Counted from the first letter of the stretch, positions 19,709 through 28,242 are shown. The stretch: 64,000 nt of DNA from an uncultured Paracoccaceae bacterium (GCA_947489325.1 CANLDA010000006.1:1-64000), one strand, 5' to 3'. The notes: generated by a model not told the origin, from the sequence alone. Numbers and translations are program-made.

Positions 19709-20395
19709 ATGAACATCCGTGCAGAAAACAGGGTCTCCGCTCTAGAAACCTGGCTTTACGCCTTTATGGTAATCATTGTGTGCGTGGGCATGTATTTCGC
19801 TGTCACTGACGAAGATTTCTTTCAGCAAAGTTATGTCGTCGAAGATGGCTTTCTGGAATATCTCACAGCTGTATTTTTGTTTGCCTCAGCGGTCACCTGC
19901 CTTTTACGGTTGTGCAAGCACGGAACCTCTAAGGGGGGTACCTTTGTGGCGATGACAGCGCTGATTTTCCTTTTGATGTTCTTTGGCGCAGGCGAAGAAA
20001 TTTCGTGGGGCCAACGAATTATAGGCATAGAAACCGGTGAATTTTTTGCCGAGAACAACAAACAAAACGAAACCAACCTACATAATCTGATGTATAATGG
20101 GGTAAACCTGAACAAGTTGATTTTTGGTAAGGTTCTGGCGCTGTTTTTGATTGTCTATTATTTGATTTTGCCGTTTCTCTATTTGAAAAATGCCCGAATT
20201 CAGGGCTTGGCGAACAGATTCTTTATCCCCATTCCCAAGGTGCATACTGGGTTGTTTTTGGCTTTGATCGGGATTGTGATTGCGTTGATACCGTCGTCCA
20301 AGAATGCGGAATTGAATGAAGTATGTGTGTCTATCATCTTCTTCCTGACGATTCTTCTTCCGCAAAATCTGCACATTTTTGATCAGTCAAAGTGA
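19709..20395 (+). CDS. Polytopic membrane protein of unknown function
   Basis: This 228-aa protein has about six hydrophobic segments and acidic motifs FGAGEEISWGQRI and FFAENNKQNETNLHNL between them. I do not recognise a named function. The paired glutamates and histidine in loops next to TM helices suggest an active or ligand site at the membrane face. The ATG at 19709 follows AGGAAAG; an earlier in-frame start at 19607 has no such site. The sialidase-like gene starts on its stop codon, so the two are coupled. Confidence 0.65.
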   Translation: MNIRAENRVSALETWLYAFMVIIVCVGMYFAVTDEDFFQQSYVVEDGFLEYLTAVFLFASAVTCLLRLCKHGTSKGGTFVAMTALIFLLMFFGAGEEISWGQRIIGIETGEFFAENNKQNETNLHNLMYNGVNLNKLIFGKVLALFLIVYYLILPFLYLKNARIQGLANRFFIPIPKVHTGLFLALIGIVIALIPSSKNAELNEVCVSIIFFLTILLPQNLHIFDQSK

Positions 20396-21522
20396 TGCCT
20401 GCATTCCGCTTGTTACTGCTGCTTGCCGTAAGCCTTGGCCTGAGTGTTTTTAGTACTCTGCGCTCTCAAGGCCTAAGCTGGGCGTTTGCGCCTACATCCT
20501 TTGGCGCACCCTCCGGGCCACAGGCCGTTCCTAAGTTTGATAAGATCATGGAATACGCATCGGCGGCGGGCACCGCGCATTCTGCGGCGATCCGCCCGTT
20601 GGATGACGGGTTCTCCATACTATGGTTTGACGGCACAGAAGAGGCCCACTCAGATGTTGTGATTAAGCAAAGCACGTTTCGCCTTGTGGACGAAAAATGG
20701 GTGTCTTCCCCGCCAGAAAATCTGCTTGTCAAAGAAGAGCTGGCCGCCCAATCCGTGCCCAAGCAATCAGTCTGGACCTTGGGCAATGTGATCACTGGAG
20801 CAGATGGCAATAATACATTGTTTGCCACCATCGTTTCTGTGGGTGGGTGGGCCGCGGCCTCTATCACAAAGGTTGGGATGGATGGCACGCAGATTTCAGA
20901 CGCGCGAAAACTGTCACTATCGCCAATGCTTAATCGCTCGCACCTCGTACGGGCGCCGGTTGTGCCATACAGTGACGGCACCACTGCCATTCCGGCATAT
21001 TTTGAGATGGGCAAAGCCTTTGCCGAGCTGATCCGCCTAGACGATCAAGGACGTGTTCGGGACAAAAGACGTATTACACATGGGCGTCTTGCCATTCAGC
21101 CCATGATCGTGCCACTTGATGATCACAACGCGGTTGCGCTTATGCGTAATTTTGACAAGAAGTCTGACCGACTGGTCGCCACATGGACCGCAGATGGGGG
21201 GCGCAATTGGACCATTCCCGAACTGTTATCCGATATCCCAAATCCCAATGCCCCCGTTGCGGCGCTCTTGCTGTCGGACGGCCAAATTCTTATGGCGTTT
21301 AATGACTCCGCGACGGATGCCTCCATCCTAAAGCTGGCCTTGTCTAAGGATCAGGGGAAAACGTGGAAACGCATTAAAACGTTGGAAAATGGCAATGGTT
21401 CGGCGCGGTATCCTGCAATGCATCGTTTGCCAGATGGGGATATTCTGCTGACCTATTCGCATGGCAACAAACGCGGCATTCGGGCGTTTGTGTTTAACGA
21501 AGCATGGGTATTCGCACAATGA
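20395..21522 (+). CDS. Sialidase-like BNR-repeat protein, probably exported
   Basis: The 375-aa protein begins with a hydrophobic signal-like segment (FRLLLLLAVSLGLSVF) and then shows a beta-propeller pattern with Asp-box sequences: SKDQGKTWKRI near residue 320 and TADGGRNWTIP near residue 265, plus LPDGDILLTYSHGNKRG near the end. This matches the predicted neuraminidase (COG4692-like) family. It may trim or bind a surface glycan outside the cytoplasmic membrane. Whether it removes sialic acid is unknown. Its ATG overlaps the preceding TGA by one base, and the next gene overlaps its stop by 4 nt. Confidence 0.75.
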   Translation: MPAFRLLLLLAVSLGLSVFSTLRSQGLSWAFAPTSFGAPSGPQAVPKFDKIMEYASAAGTAHSAAIRPLDDGFSILWFDGTEEAHSDVVIKQSTFRLVDEKWVSSPPENLLVKEELAAQSVPKQSVWTLGNVITGADGNNTLFATIVSVGGWAAASITKVGMDGTQISDARKLSLSPMLNRSHLVRAPVVPYSDGTTAIPAYFEMGKAFAELIRLDDQGRVRDKRRITHGRLAIQPMIVPLDDHNAVALMRNFDKKSDRLVATWTADGGRNWTIPELLSDIPNPNAPVAALLLSDGQILMAFNDSATDASILKLALSKDQGKTWKRIKTLENGNGSARYPAMHRLPDGDILLTYSHGNKRGIRAFVFNEAWVFAQ

Positions 21523-22094
21523 CGCAGGTTTATGAAATCTTGGGTCTTGGCACCGTTACCTGTTGGTGTCTTTTCCAGATGCTTGCGATGTTCTGCGAGA
21601 CCCGCCGCGCTGTTTTGATCTCTGTGATATGCAGCGCCCTGTATCTTATTGTTCTGTATAAAACGGAATTTGTGACCCTGCCAATTGCCATCTTTGCGCC
21701 GTTTGGGGCCATGCTCCCGGCCTTGGCCGCGCAAAATATGCTGCGCCGCACAGGGGCTGATCTGGTCAAGTTCAGCACAGTGGAAATTGTGTTTCTTCTA
21801 TCGGTTTACGTACTCTACCTCGCGGCCTCTCTGGGGGTTTTTGAATTTGATCCTTACCGATTGGGATATTCTCCGGTGGCTGGCGGCATTGTCGCTGTTG
21901 CTGGGATACTTTATTTCTATCTGCGCAAACACTGGTTGCCACTCTATGCAATTATCCTTGGTCAGCTCGCCTGGAGCTTTGACATCGGAAGTTCCAACTT
22001 TTTTGACCATATCAGCCATGCAGTGTTGGTTCCGAGTATGGGCGTGATCTTGGTCACAAGATGCGTCTCTTTGCTGTTGCGAACCCTAAAATAA
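21519..22094 (+). CDS. Hypothetical membrane protein
   Basis: A 191-aa protein with about six to seven TM helices and few charged loops; no family was recognised. The ATG at 21519 overlaps the sialidase-like stop (ATGA), so it is translated with that gene and the upstream membrane protein. Cysteines cluster in the first TM segment (VTCWCLF). A role in the same surface process is inferred only from the overlaps. Confidence 0.65.
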   Translation: MTQVYEILGLGTVTCWCLFQMLAMFCETRRAVLISVICSALYLIVLYKTEFVTLPIAIFAPFGAMLPALAAQNMLRRTGADLVKFSTVEIVFLLSVYVLYLAASLGVFEFDPYRLGYSPVAGGIVAVAGILYFYLRKHWLPLYAIILGQLAWSFDIGSSNFFDHISHAVLVPSMGVILVTRCVSLLLRTLK

Positions 22095-22140
22095 GAACGA
22101 CACAGAACCTTGGGTCTTTGATGTTGCCCCACAAGGTTGC

Positions 22141-22257
22141 GTGTTTGAATGCGTTGTGGCCATATACCGATTACACTTGGCCAAGGGTGAGGTTGGCAAA
22201 GACTTTCATCAGTATTCACGGGCATTTTTGTATTTTGCAGACAAGGTCAGATTCTGA
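22141..22257 (+). CDS. Possible small ORF upstream of the kinase-like gene
   Basis: An in-frame GTG at 22141, preceded by AAGG at a 5-nt distance, opens 38 codons (FECVVAIYRLHLAKGEVGKD and onward) ending at a TGA at 22255-22257, directly before the start of the kinase-like gene. The composition is protein-like and the spacing would couple translation. It could equally be the 3' end of a decayed gene, since the frame stays open back to 22098. No family is recognised. Confidence 0.3.
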   Translation: MFECVVAIYRLHLAKGEVGKDFHQYSRAFLYFADKVRF

Positions 22258-22260
22258 GTG

Positions 22261-23238
22261 ATGATCGATGATACCCACAGCAAAGGCGTTTACCAAGCTG
22301 GCCCAAGGTGGCTTGAAAAGGCTGCCCTTCTGACACAGGCAAAACTCAGCCTCGAAAGTTTCATGCGCGCTCAGCCCGAAATTCAAAGTTTCAAATTGAT
22401 CGAGGCGCTTAAAGTTACTGAAAAAAATTGGGTTTTTTCGGCCAAGGTGAATGGCGAAAAAGTAGCGATAAAAAAGTTTCTGGAAAACAAGTCAGACGCA
22501 ATAGTTCGCACGCTCAAACAAGAGCTGGATCATCTGGAAACCGTCATGAAGGACGAACGATTGCAGGCCAACCGATGCCTCTATGCTTGGCCTGGCAGCG
22601 GAGTTGTCGTGCTCAGTTTTGCACCGGGCATGCGTTTGGGGGATAAGATTTTAGAAACCTCCGGCACGGAACAGCATGCGATCGTCAAACAAAGCGGCGA
22701 GTGGTTGCGTTCCTATTGTGCCGGACGTACGCGTGAAACAACCTTTGGCCCGGCATTTTGGGTGAAAAAACTGCGAACCAAAAATCTGGATCATATTTCA
22801 AATCGTGATGATCTGCTGTTGTTGCAAAACCTACATGACGCGCTGCAAACGCAGATCAAGACTGTCAGGGGCGCCCCCGTGATGCAGGGTGCCTCCCACG
22901 GAGATTTTGTCGGGATAAACGCCCATTATCATCGTGGAACAATTTATGGCGTCGACATTCAAGGGGAATGCTGGATTGCCATCGCAAGAGAAGCCGCGCG
23001 GTTTTTGGTTTGGCTGCAAATTCATGATCAGAATCTGCCAATCACGCGCCAGCATGGCATTGCCGCCCATTACTGGGCCGCCTTCGTTCAAAGCAATTTG
23101 CTAAGCATCAGTGAGCAGTCCACAACCTTGCCATTTTTCGTCGGTGAACAACTGTATGGCCGGTTTGTTGAAAACTATGCCCACCCAGATATACGCCGAA
23201 ATGCGCGCCCGGCGGTTATGGCGTATTTAGACATGTAG
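22261..23238 (+). CDS. APH/LPS-kinase-fold protein
   Basis: The 325-aa protein has the layout of a small-molecule kinase: VAIKKF with the ATP-binding lysine near residue 70, a helix with acidic residues after it, then the catalytic-loop-like SHGDFVGINAHYH and YGVDIQGE, matching HGDxxxxN and the metal-binding Asp of aminoglycoside phosphotransferase folds. It probably phosphorylates a sugar or lipid-linked glycan, given its position at the end of the polysaccharide locus. A GTG at 22258 directly before the ATG is an alternative start. The substrate is unknown. Confidence 0.68.
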   Translation: MIDDTHSKGVYQAGPRWLEKAALLTQAKLSLESFMRAQPEIQSFKLIEALKVTEKNWVFSAKVNGEKVAIKKFLENKSDAIVRTLKQELDHLETVMKDERLQANRCLYAWPGSGVVVLSFAPGMRLGDKILETSGTEQHAIVKQSGEWLRSYCAGRTRETTFGPAFWVKKLRTKNLDHISNRDDLLLLQNLHDALQTQIKTVRGAPVMQGASHGDFVGINAHYHRGTIYGVDIQGECWIAIAREAARFLVWLQIHDQNLPITRQHGIAAHYWAAFVQSNLLSISEQSTTLPFFVGEQLYGRFVENYAHPDIRRNARPAVMAYLDM

Positions 23239-23245
23239 AGGACAA

Positions 23246-23269
23246 CAGCGACCCAGTTCAGGGTCGCTG
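23246..23269. terminator. Bidirectional hairpin between convergent genes
   Basis: CAGCGACCC and GGGTCGCTG form a perfect 9-bp stem with a 6-nt loop. It lies 7 nt after the kinase-like stop and 30 nt after the stop of the convergent Ldh-family gene. There is no long T-run. Confidence 0.6.
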
Positions 23270-23299
23270 ATAATGACATTGATATAAGACACGATCGCC

Positions 23300-24283
23300 T
23301 TATGCCTTGCCAGCCAATGCCAGCGTCTGATCCCACACGGCCTGTTCCAAAGGTACAGGGTTCATTTCACCCTTGCCTTGACCGGGTATCCGCGCCCCTT
23401 CGTCCAGCGCAACACCTTCGGCAATACTTTGCAGGCGATCAAAGAACGCAGGTGATGTGCCGGGGTCCATCAACAGGTAATACTGCCCCAGGTCATGGGG
23501 TGGGCCTTCTGGCGCCTTAAGGGGTTTGACATCGCGACTGACGACCCCGCCAGTCATGCCCGCAGCCAGAATTTCGGCCATCAAGCCAAATCCCCACCCT
23601 TTATAGCCCCCCATGCTGACCAGAGATCCGCCAAGCGCCGCCACAGGGTCGGTTGTCGGGTTGCCGTCGGCATCCACTGCCCAACCTGCGGGAATGCTCT
23701 CTCCGGCGGCTTTGGCCATGGTGATCTTGCCAAGGGCCACGGTGGTGGTCGATTGGTCAAACTGCATGGCGATCCCGCCATTTCCGTCAGGAACAGAAAA
23801 GGCAATGGGGTTGGTGCCGATCACACGTGTTTTACCCCCCGGAGGCGCAACGATAGGCGACGCATTTGTCAAACCCAGACCAATCAACCCAGCACGGGCG
23901 ATCTGTTCTGTGAAAAACCCCAAGGACGTACAGGTGTGCGCATGGCCAATCGCAAGGCTTGCGGTACCAAATTCCTTGGCGGCGGCAATGGCGTCAGGCA
24001 AGGCCCGCGAAAATGCAGCTTGGGCAAAACCGAACTTCGCATCCACTGCAACGGTCGCGGGCTTTGGGTGTGAAATGACAGGTTCGGCAGAGCCATCAAC
24101 CCGACCGGACGTCAACTGCTGGCAGTAGCTTTCCAGATAGTACAGGCCGCAAATCCGGTTTCCGACCGATTCAGCCTTGCGCACAGCCACCGCAACCTCT
24201 TGGGCAATCCACGGCTGTGCCCCATGACGCTCCAGCGCGGCCTTAGTGGTGGTTTCGATTTCGTCCAGCGAGATATTGGGCAT
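23300..24283 (-). CDS. Ldh-family (malate/L-lactate/sulfolactate) dehydrogenase
   Basis: The 327-aa protein belongs to the NAD(P)-dependent malate/L-lactate dehydrogenase family, which is unrelated to classical LDH. It has IGHAHTCTSLGFFTEQIA with the likely catalytic histidine, NASPIVAPPGGKTRVIGTNP, and GGYKGWGFGLMAEILA. The HTCTSLGFFTEQ block resembles what I recall of (R)-sulfolactate dehydrogenases (SlcC/ComC), so a C3-sulfonate or 2-hydroxyacid substrate is possible. An AGGAAGAG site precedes the ATG. It follows the sulfur operon in the same direction after a 363-nt scar, so membership of that operon is uncertain. Confidence 0.8.
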   Translation of the reverse strand: MPNISLDEIETTTKAALERHGAQPWIAQEVAVAVRKAESVGNRICGLYYLESYCQQLTSGRVDGSAEPVISHPKPATVAVDAKFGFAQAAFSRALPDAIAAAKEFGTASLAIGHAHTCTSLGFFTEQIARAGLIGLGLTNASPIVAPPGGKTRVIGTNPIAFSVPDGNGGIAMQFDQSTTTVALGKITMAKAAGESIPAGWAVDADGNPTTDPVAALGGSLVSMGGYKGWGFGLMAEILAAGMTGGVVSRDVKPLKAPEGPPHDLGQYYLLMDPGTSPAFFDRLQSIAEGVALDEGARIPGQGKGEMNPVPLEQAVWDQTLALAGKA

Positions 24284-24312
24284 GTTCTCTTCCTATTCAC
24301 CAATTGCTGCGA

Positions 24313-24561
24313 TTAAGCGGTTTCGCTGTACTTTTGGTGGAATTTATAGGCTTTGCCAACCTTATCGTCGCCGATCAGGTCCTTAAACTCAAATTTGTTA
24401 AGCAAACGAATTCATTTTGCCATCAATGGTCCTGAAATTTTTGCGGCGAATACAGAACCAGCTCCTTTAGCTGACGTTTCGATACTATCCTCATCACGAT
24501 ATCCCCAATAATTAAAGAGCATCGTGAGGTCCAAGGTTACGACCGTAGTCACGGAATTCAC
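24313..24561 (-). pseudogene. Degenerate small gene or mobile-element scar
   Basis: A frame opens at a GTG (24561) preceded by GGAG at 5 nt, runs 49 codons, meets TGA at 24412-24414, and continues open for 32 more codons to TAA at 24313 (C-terminus KAYKFHQKYSETA). It ends 29 nt before the Ldh-family start. This looks like an 82-codon gene with an in-frame UGA, or two joined fragments. In another frame, an ATG at 24494 gives 23 codons beginning MRIVSKRQLKELVLYSPQ, which resembles the N-terminus of AlpA-type phage regulators. I cannot decide which frame was real. The remaining bases to 24646 hold nothing recognisable. Confidence 0.4.
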
Positions 24562-24646
24562 TTATGCTCCGTATTTATTTTAAAGAGGATTGCATCGATG
24601 GGAAACGCTTCGCTGCACAGGCGACTAAACCTATGCAGCGGTCCAT

Positions 24647-25801
24647 TCAGCTCGCTGAGGCAAGTGATTTCTTGGGGTCGTAAAACGGAATCGGCACGAC
24701 AGTGCAGGTACGCGTTTCGCTCAACTTATCTACCTGCAGGGCCCCGCCTGATGCTGCGTGGTCGATGCTGATCATCGCAAGTGCGATGTTCTTTTGCAGT
24801 CTCGGGGAATAGATCGCCGACGTGACCGTGCCGACCTTCACGCCCTCTTTCAGGACAGGCCAGAAGAAATCATTGGACCCGACAAAGGGATCGCCTTCAA
24901 TTTCTAGACCGACAAGCTGTTGGGACACGCCCTGTTCCTTGATCATGGTTAAGGCCGCCTTGCTGACAAAATTAGCCTCCATATCCAGATCGACAAGACG
25001 TCCCATGCCCAGCTCATAGGGGTTGTTCGCAAGGGTTATATCCGCGTGATACGACAACATGCCCGCTTCGATCCGCCGAATGCTGGATGTGTGGCCGGGC
25101 TTCAGACCCAAAGGCCCACCCACGGCCATCAGATGTTCCCAAAGCCTGTCACCTTGTGATCCGTCGCGCAGGAAAATTTCGTAACCCAATTCGCTGGACC
25201 ACCCTGTGCGCGAAATAATCAAAGGCACGCCGTCCCAGTCAAATTCCATAAATCGGTAATATTTGAGCTCTGTCGGCGCATCGCCAAAGGCTGCACGTAG
25301 GACGTCGCGGGATTTGGGGCCCTGCAACTGCAACGGTGACACGTCGGGTTCGGAAATCTCCACATCCATATCGGAATTCACCGCAATGCCGCGCGCCCAG
25401 AGCAACACATCACTGTCCGCAATGGACAGCCAGAAATGATCCTCTGCCAGTTTCAAGAGGATCGGATCGTTGATGATCCCGCCGTCCTGATCCGTGATCA
25501 GCACGTATTTACATTGTCCGACCTCACATTTTGAAAGATCACGGCAGCTGAGGAATTGGGTGAATTTCGCCGCATCCGGGCCCTTGATCTCGACCTGACG
25601 TTCGACAGAGACGTCACACAGGATCGCCTCATTGATCAGATTCCAGAAATTCTGCCTCGGATCGCCAAAATCGCGGGGGATGTACATGTGGTTGTAGACG
25701 GAAAATCCTTTGGCCCCCCAACGCAAGGCTGCGTCGGAGTAAGGGGATTTTCGGACCTGTGTACCGAAGCTGAATTGGGCAAAGCTAAGTTCATGGGACA
25801 T
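24647..25801 (-). CDS. DmdA-like THF-dependent demethylase (GcvT family)
   Basis: The 384-aa protein is a GcvT/aminomethyltransferase homologue with the distinctive DmdA-like blocks CDVSVERQVEIKGPDAAKF, KLAEDHFWLSIADSDVLLWA and EPDVSPLQLQGPKSRDVL. DmdA transfers a methyl from DMSP to tetrahydrofolate, giving methylmercaptopropionate. The block GHTSSIRRIEAGMLSYHAD differs from the GAPNxIERIE form I recall for proven DmdA proteins, so a related methylated substrate is possible. It is the last gene of the tight block, 26 nt after the acyl-CoA ligase. Family assignment is firm; substrate is inferred from neighbours. Confidence 0.75.
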   Translation of the reverse strand: MSHELSFAQFSFGTQVRKSPYSDAALRWGAKGFSVYNHMYIPRDFGDPRQNFWNLINEAILCDVSVERQVEIKGPDAAKFTQFLSCRDLSKCEVGQCKYVLITDQDGGIINDPILLKLAEDHFWLSIADSDVLLWARGIAVNSDMDVEISEPDVSPLQLQGPKSRDVLRAAFGDAPTELKYYRFMEFDWDGVPLIISRTGWSSELGYEIFLRDGSQGDRLWEHLMAVGGPLGLKPGHTSSIRRIEAGMLSYHADITLANNPYELGMGRLVDLDMEANFVSKAALTMIKEQGVSQQLVGLEIEGDPFVGSNDFFWPVLKEGVKVGTVTSAIYSPRLQKNIALAMISIDHAASGGALQVDKLSETRTCTVVPIPFYDPKKSLASAS

Positions 25802-25827
25802 GACGTGTATCCAGTATGGGAAAGGGG

Positions 25828-27438
25828 TCAGCTTTTTGCGCGGACCAGATCGCGGAGTTCGTTTTTACGGATTTTTCCAGTGGTGGTTTTGGGCAGCTCA
25901 CCAAAGATCACTTTCTTGGGGCGCTGGTATCCTGCAAGGCGCGCCTTGGCGTGGGCCAGCAATTCGTCTTCGGTGGCCTTGCCTGAAAGCTCGACAAAGG
26001 CGCAAGGCACTTCGCCCCATTTCTCATCCGGCATCGCCACGACCGCGCAGAGGCCGACGGCAGGATGGGAATAAAGCGCCTTTTCCACCTCGATGGACGA
26101 AATGTTTTCCCCGCCCGAAATGATGATATCCTTGGAGCGGTCGCGGATTTCGATGTAGCCGTCCGCGTGCTGCACCGCGATGTCGCCGGACCAGAACCAG
26201 CCGTCTTTGAAGGCCTTGGCGGTTTCCTCGGGGGCTTTCAGATAGCCCTTCATGACGATGTTGCCGCGAAAGACAATTTCGCCCAGCGTTTCACCATCCC
26301 ATGGCACGGGCGCGCCGGTGTCGGGGTTCAGGACAAGCACGTCTTCCTGCAACTCATAAGCAACGCCCTGGCGCGCTTTCAGATTTGCCTGTTCTTCCGG
26401 TGGCAACGCCGTCCATTTGGGTTTCTCTGCGCAAACAACGGCCGGACCATAGACCTCGGTCAGGCCATAGACATGGGTGATCGAGATGCCCATGGCCTCC
26501 ATTCCCTCAATCACACTGGCAGGCGGAGGGGCGGCGGCGGTCATCATCTTGATCTTTTGTGGAAAGTCGCGTTTCTGTGTCGCGCCTGAAATCATCGACA
26601 TGATGATCGGCGCACCGCACAAATGCGTGACACCGTGATCGGCAAAAGCGTCATAGATCGCATCAGCCCTTGGGGCGCGTAGGAACACATGTGTCCCAGC
26701 CAACATGGTGATGGTCCATGGAAAACACCAGCCATTGCAGTGAAACAGCGGCAGCGTCCACAGGTAAACCGGATGATGTGGCATTTCCCATGTGACGACG
26801 TTGTTGACCGCATTGGTCCAGGCACCGCGGTGAGAATAGACAACGCCCTTGGGCCGACCCGTGGTGCCGGAGGTATAATTCAACGCCAGCGCGTCCCATT
26901 CGTCATCAGGCAGGGCATAGGCGAAATCCGCATCGCCTTCGGCCAGCAGGTCATCATAAGTCAACGCGCCGATTTTCTTGCCACCGGGGCCTTCGCTGTC
27001 TTCGATATCGACGATCAGCAAGTCACGACCCGATTGCGCGACGGCCTCGGCTGCGATGGCTGAGCACTCGGTATCCACCAGCAAAACCTTTGCCTCGCCA
27101 TGATCCAAAATATAGGCGATCGTTCCTGCATCGAGCCGCGTGTTGTTCGCGTTCAGGACTGCCCCCAACATGGGCACGGCCAGCGCGCATTCCAGCGCCT
27201 CGGGGATGTTTGGCGCAATCAGCGCGACTGTATCGCCCTTGCCGATTCCGCGTTTGGCCAAGGCAGAGGCCAGCCTTTTGCAGCGCTCCGCGACCTCCCC
27301 CCAGTTGCGCCGAATGCGACCATGGATTTGGGCTGGCAACTCCGGATGCACGCGTTCGACGCGTTTTAGGATCGAAACCGGCGACAGGGCCGTGTGGTTT
27401 GCTGCATTGCGGGCAAGCTCCGCGCCCTCGTAGATCAT
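25828..27438 (-). CDS. dmdB: DmdB-like acyl-CoA ligase
   Basis: The 536-aa protein is an ANL-superfamily acyl-CoA synthetase: YTSGTTGRPKGVVYSH (P-loop), YGLTEVYGPA, WFWSGDIAV and the C-terminal PKTTTGKIRKNELR with the catalytic lysine. It closely resembles roseobacter enzymes annotated as 3-methylmercaptopropionyl-CoA ligase (DmdB). That enzyme activates methylmercaptopropionate made by DmdA. The ATG at 27438 overlaps the crotonase stop as ATGA; the TTG at 27450 is a less likely start. Related medium-chain ligases have similar sequences, so the symbol is provisional. Confidence 0.8.
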   Translation of the reverse strand: MIYEGAELARNAANHTALSPVSILKRVERVHPELPAQIHGRIRRNWGEVAERCKRLASALAKRGIGKGDTVALIAPNIPEALECALAVPMLGAVLNANNTRLDAGTIAYILDHGEAKVLLVDTECSAIAAEAVAQSGRDLLIVDIEDSEGPGGKKIGALTYDDLLAEGDADFAYALPDDEWDALALNYTSGTTGRPKGVVYSHRGAWTNAVNNVVTWEMPHHPVYLWTLPLFHCNGWCFPWTITMLAGTHVFLRAPRADAIYDAFADHGVTHLCGAPIIMSMISGATQKRDFPQKIKMMTAAAPPPASVIEGMEAMGISITHVYGLTEVYGPAVVCAEKPKWTALPPEEQANLKARQGVAYELQEDVLVLNPDTGAPVPWDGETLGEIVFRGNIVMKGYLKAPEETAKAFKDGWFWSGDIAVQHADGYIEIRDRSKDIIISGGENISSIEVEKALYSHPAVGLCAVVAMPDEKWGEVPCAFVELSGKATEDELLAHAKARLAGYQRPKKVIFGELPKTTTGKIRKNELRDLVRAKS

Positions 27439-28235
27439 TCCCCGGTCCAATCTGGCATTGGTTCTTTGCGGGTGAAGGCCCCGATACCGGCCTCGGCATC
27501 CTTGGCCATCATGTTTTCCGCCATCGTACGACCGGCAAAGGCATAGGCCTCCTCCAGTGGCATCTCAACCTGCTCATAATAAGCGCGCTTGCCGATTTTG
27601 ACCGCAGAGGGGGATTTGTCGGCGATAATACGGGCCATTTCCATGGAAGCTGTTTCAAGCTCTGACAAAGGGACCACGCGATTGACCAACCCCATTTCGG
27701 CGACACGTGCGGCGGGCAGGAATTCCCCCAACAGCAGCATTTCCATCGCCAGCTTGCGTGGCACATTGCGCGACAGCGCGACCATCGGGGTCGAGCAGAA
27801 TAGCCCGATATTCACGCCGGGCGTCGCAAAGGTTGCATCATCGGCAGCCACGGCAAGATCGCAGGACGCGACAAGCTGACAGCCCGCCGCTGTGGCGATG
27901 CCCTTGACCTCAGCGATGACCGGTTGCGGCAAACGCACCACGCGCAGCATCATCGCCGAACATGTTGCAAATAGGTCCTGAAAATACTGGAACCCTCCAT
28001 CTGCATCCGCGCGCCGCGCCGACATCTCCTTGAGGTTATGACCGGCGCAAAAGTGATTGCCGCCGCTGCGCAGGATCACCGTCTTGACGCTGCGGTCCTC
28101 TGCGATCTTGTCGAAGGTATCCGACAAGGCGTGCAACATCGCCTCGGACAACGCATTAATCGACTTCGGTGCGTTCAGCGTCAGAGCGGCAACGCCATCG
28201 GTGTCGGCCCGCAGGATCAGATCATCGTTTTGCAT
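27435..28235 (-). CDS. Enoyl-CoA hydratase/isomerase-family protein lacking both catalytic glutamates
   Basis: This 266-aa crotonase-fold protein has the oxyanion-hole segments CAGHNLKEM and IATAAGCQLVASCDL. At the positions of crotonase Glu144 and Glu164 it has Gln (in AAGCQL) and Gly (in ATPGVNIGL). It therefore resembles ECHDC3-type proteins rather than DmdD or a true hydratase. In this operon it would be expected to act on an acyl-CoA made by the ligase, perhaps as a hydrolase, lyase or isomerase. The ATG at 28235 has a GAGG site; the ATG at 28253 overlaps the upstream gene by 11 nt. Confidence 0.82.
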   Translation of the reverse strand: MQNDDLILRADTDGVAALTLNAPKSINALSEAMLHALSDTFDKIAEDRSVKTVILRSGGNHFCAGHNLKEMSARRADADGGFQYFQDLFATCSAMMLRVVRLPQPVIAEVKGIATAAGCQLVASCDLAVAADDATFATPGVNIGLFCSTPMVALSRNVPRKLAMEMLLLGEFLPAARVAEMGLVNRVVPLSELETASMEMARIIADKSPSAVKIGKRAYYEQVEMPLEEAYAFAGRTMAENMMAKDAEAGIGAFTRKEPMPDWTGE

Positions 28236-28242
28236 TTCGCCC

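Noticed and set aside
24423-24494. Calling an intact AlpA regulator gene
   Set aside because: Only 23 codons remain and the helix-turn-helix end is missing; kept as one reading of the scar.
27435-28235. Assignment as DmdD
   Set aside because: Both catalytic glutamates are replaced, so only the crotonase family is claimed.
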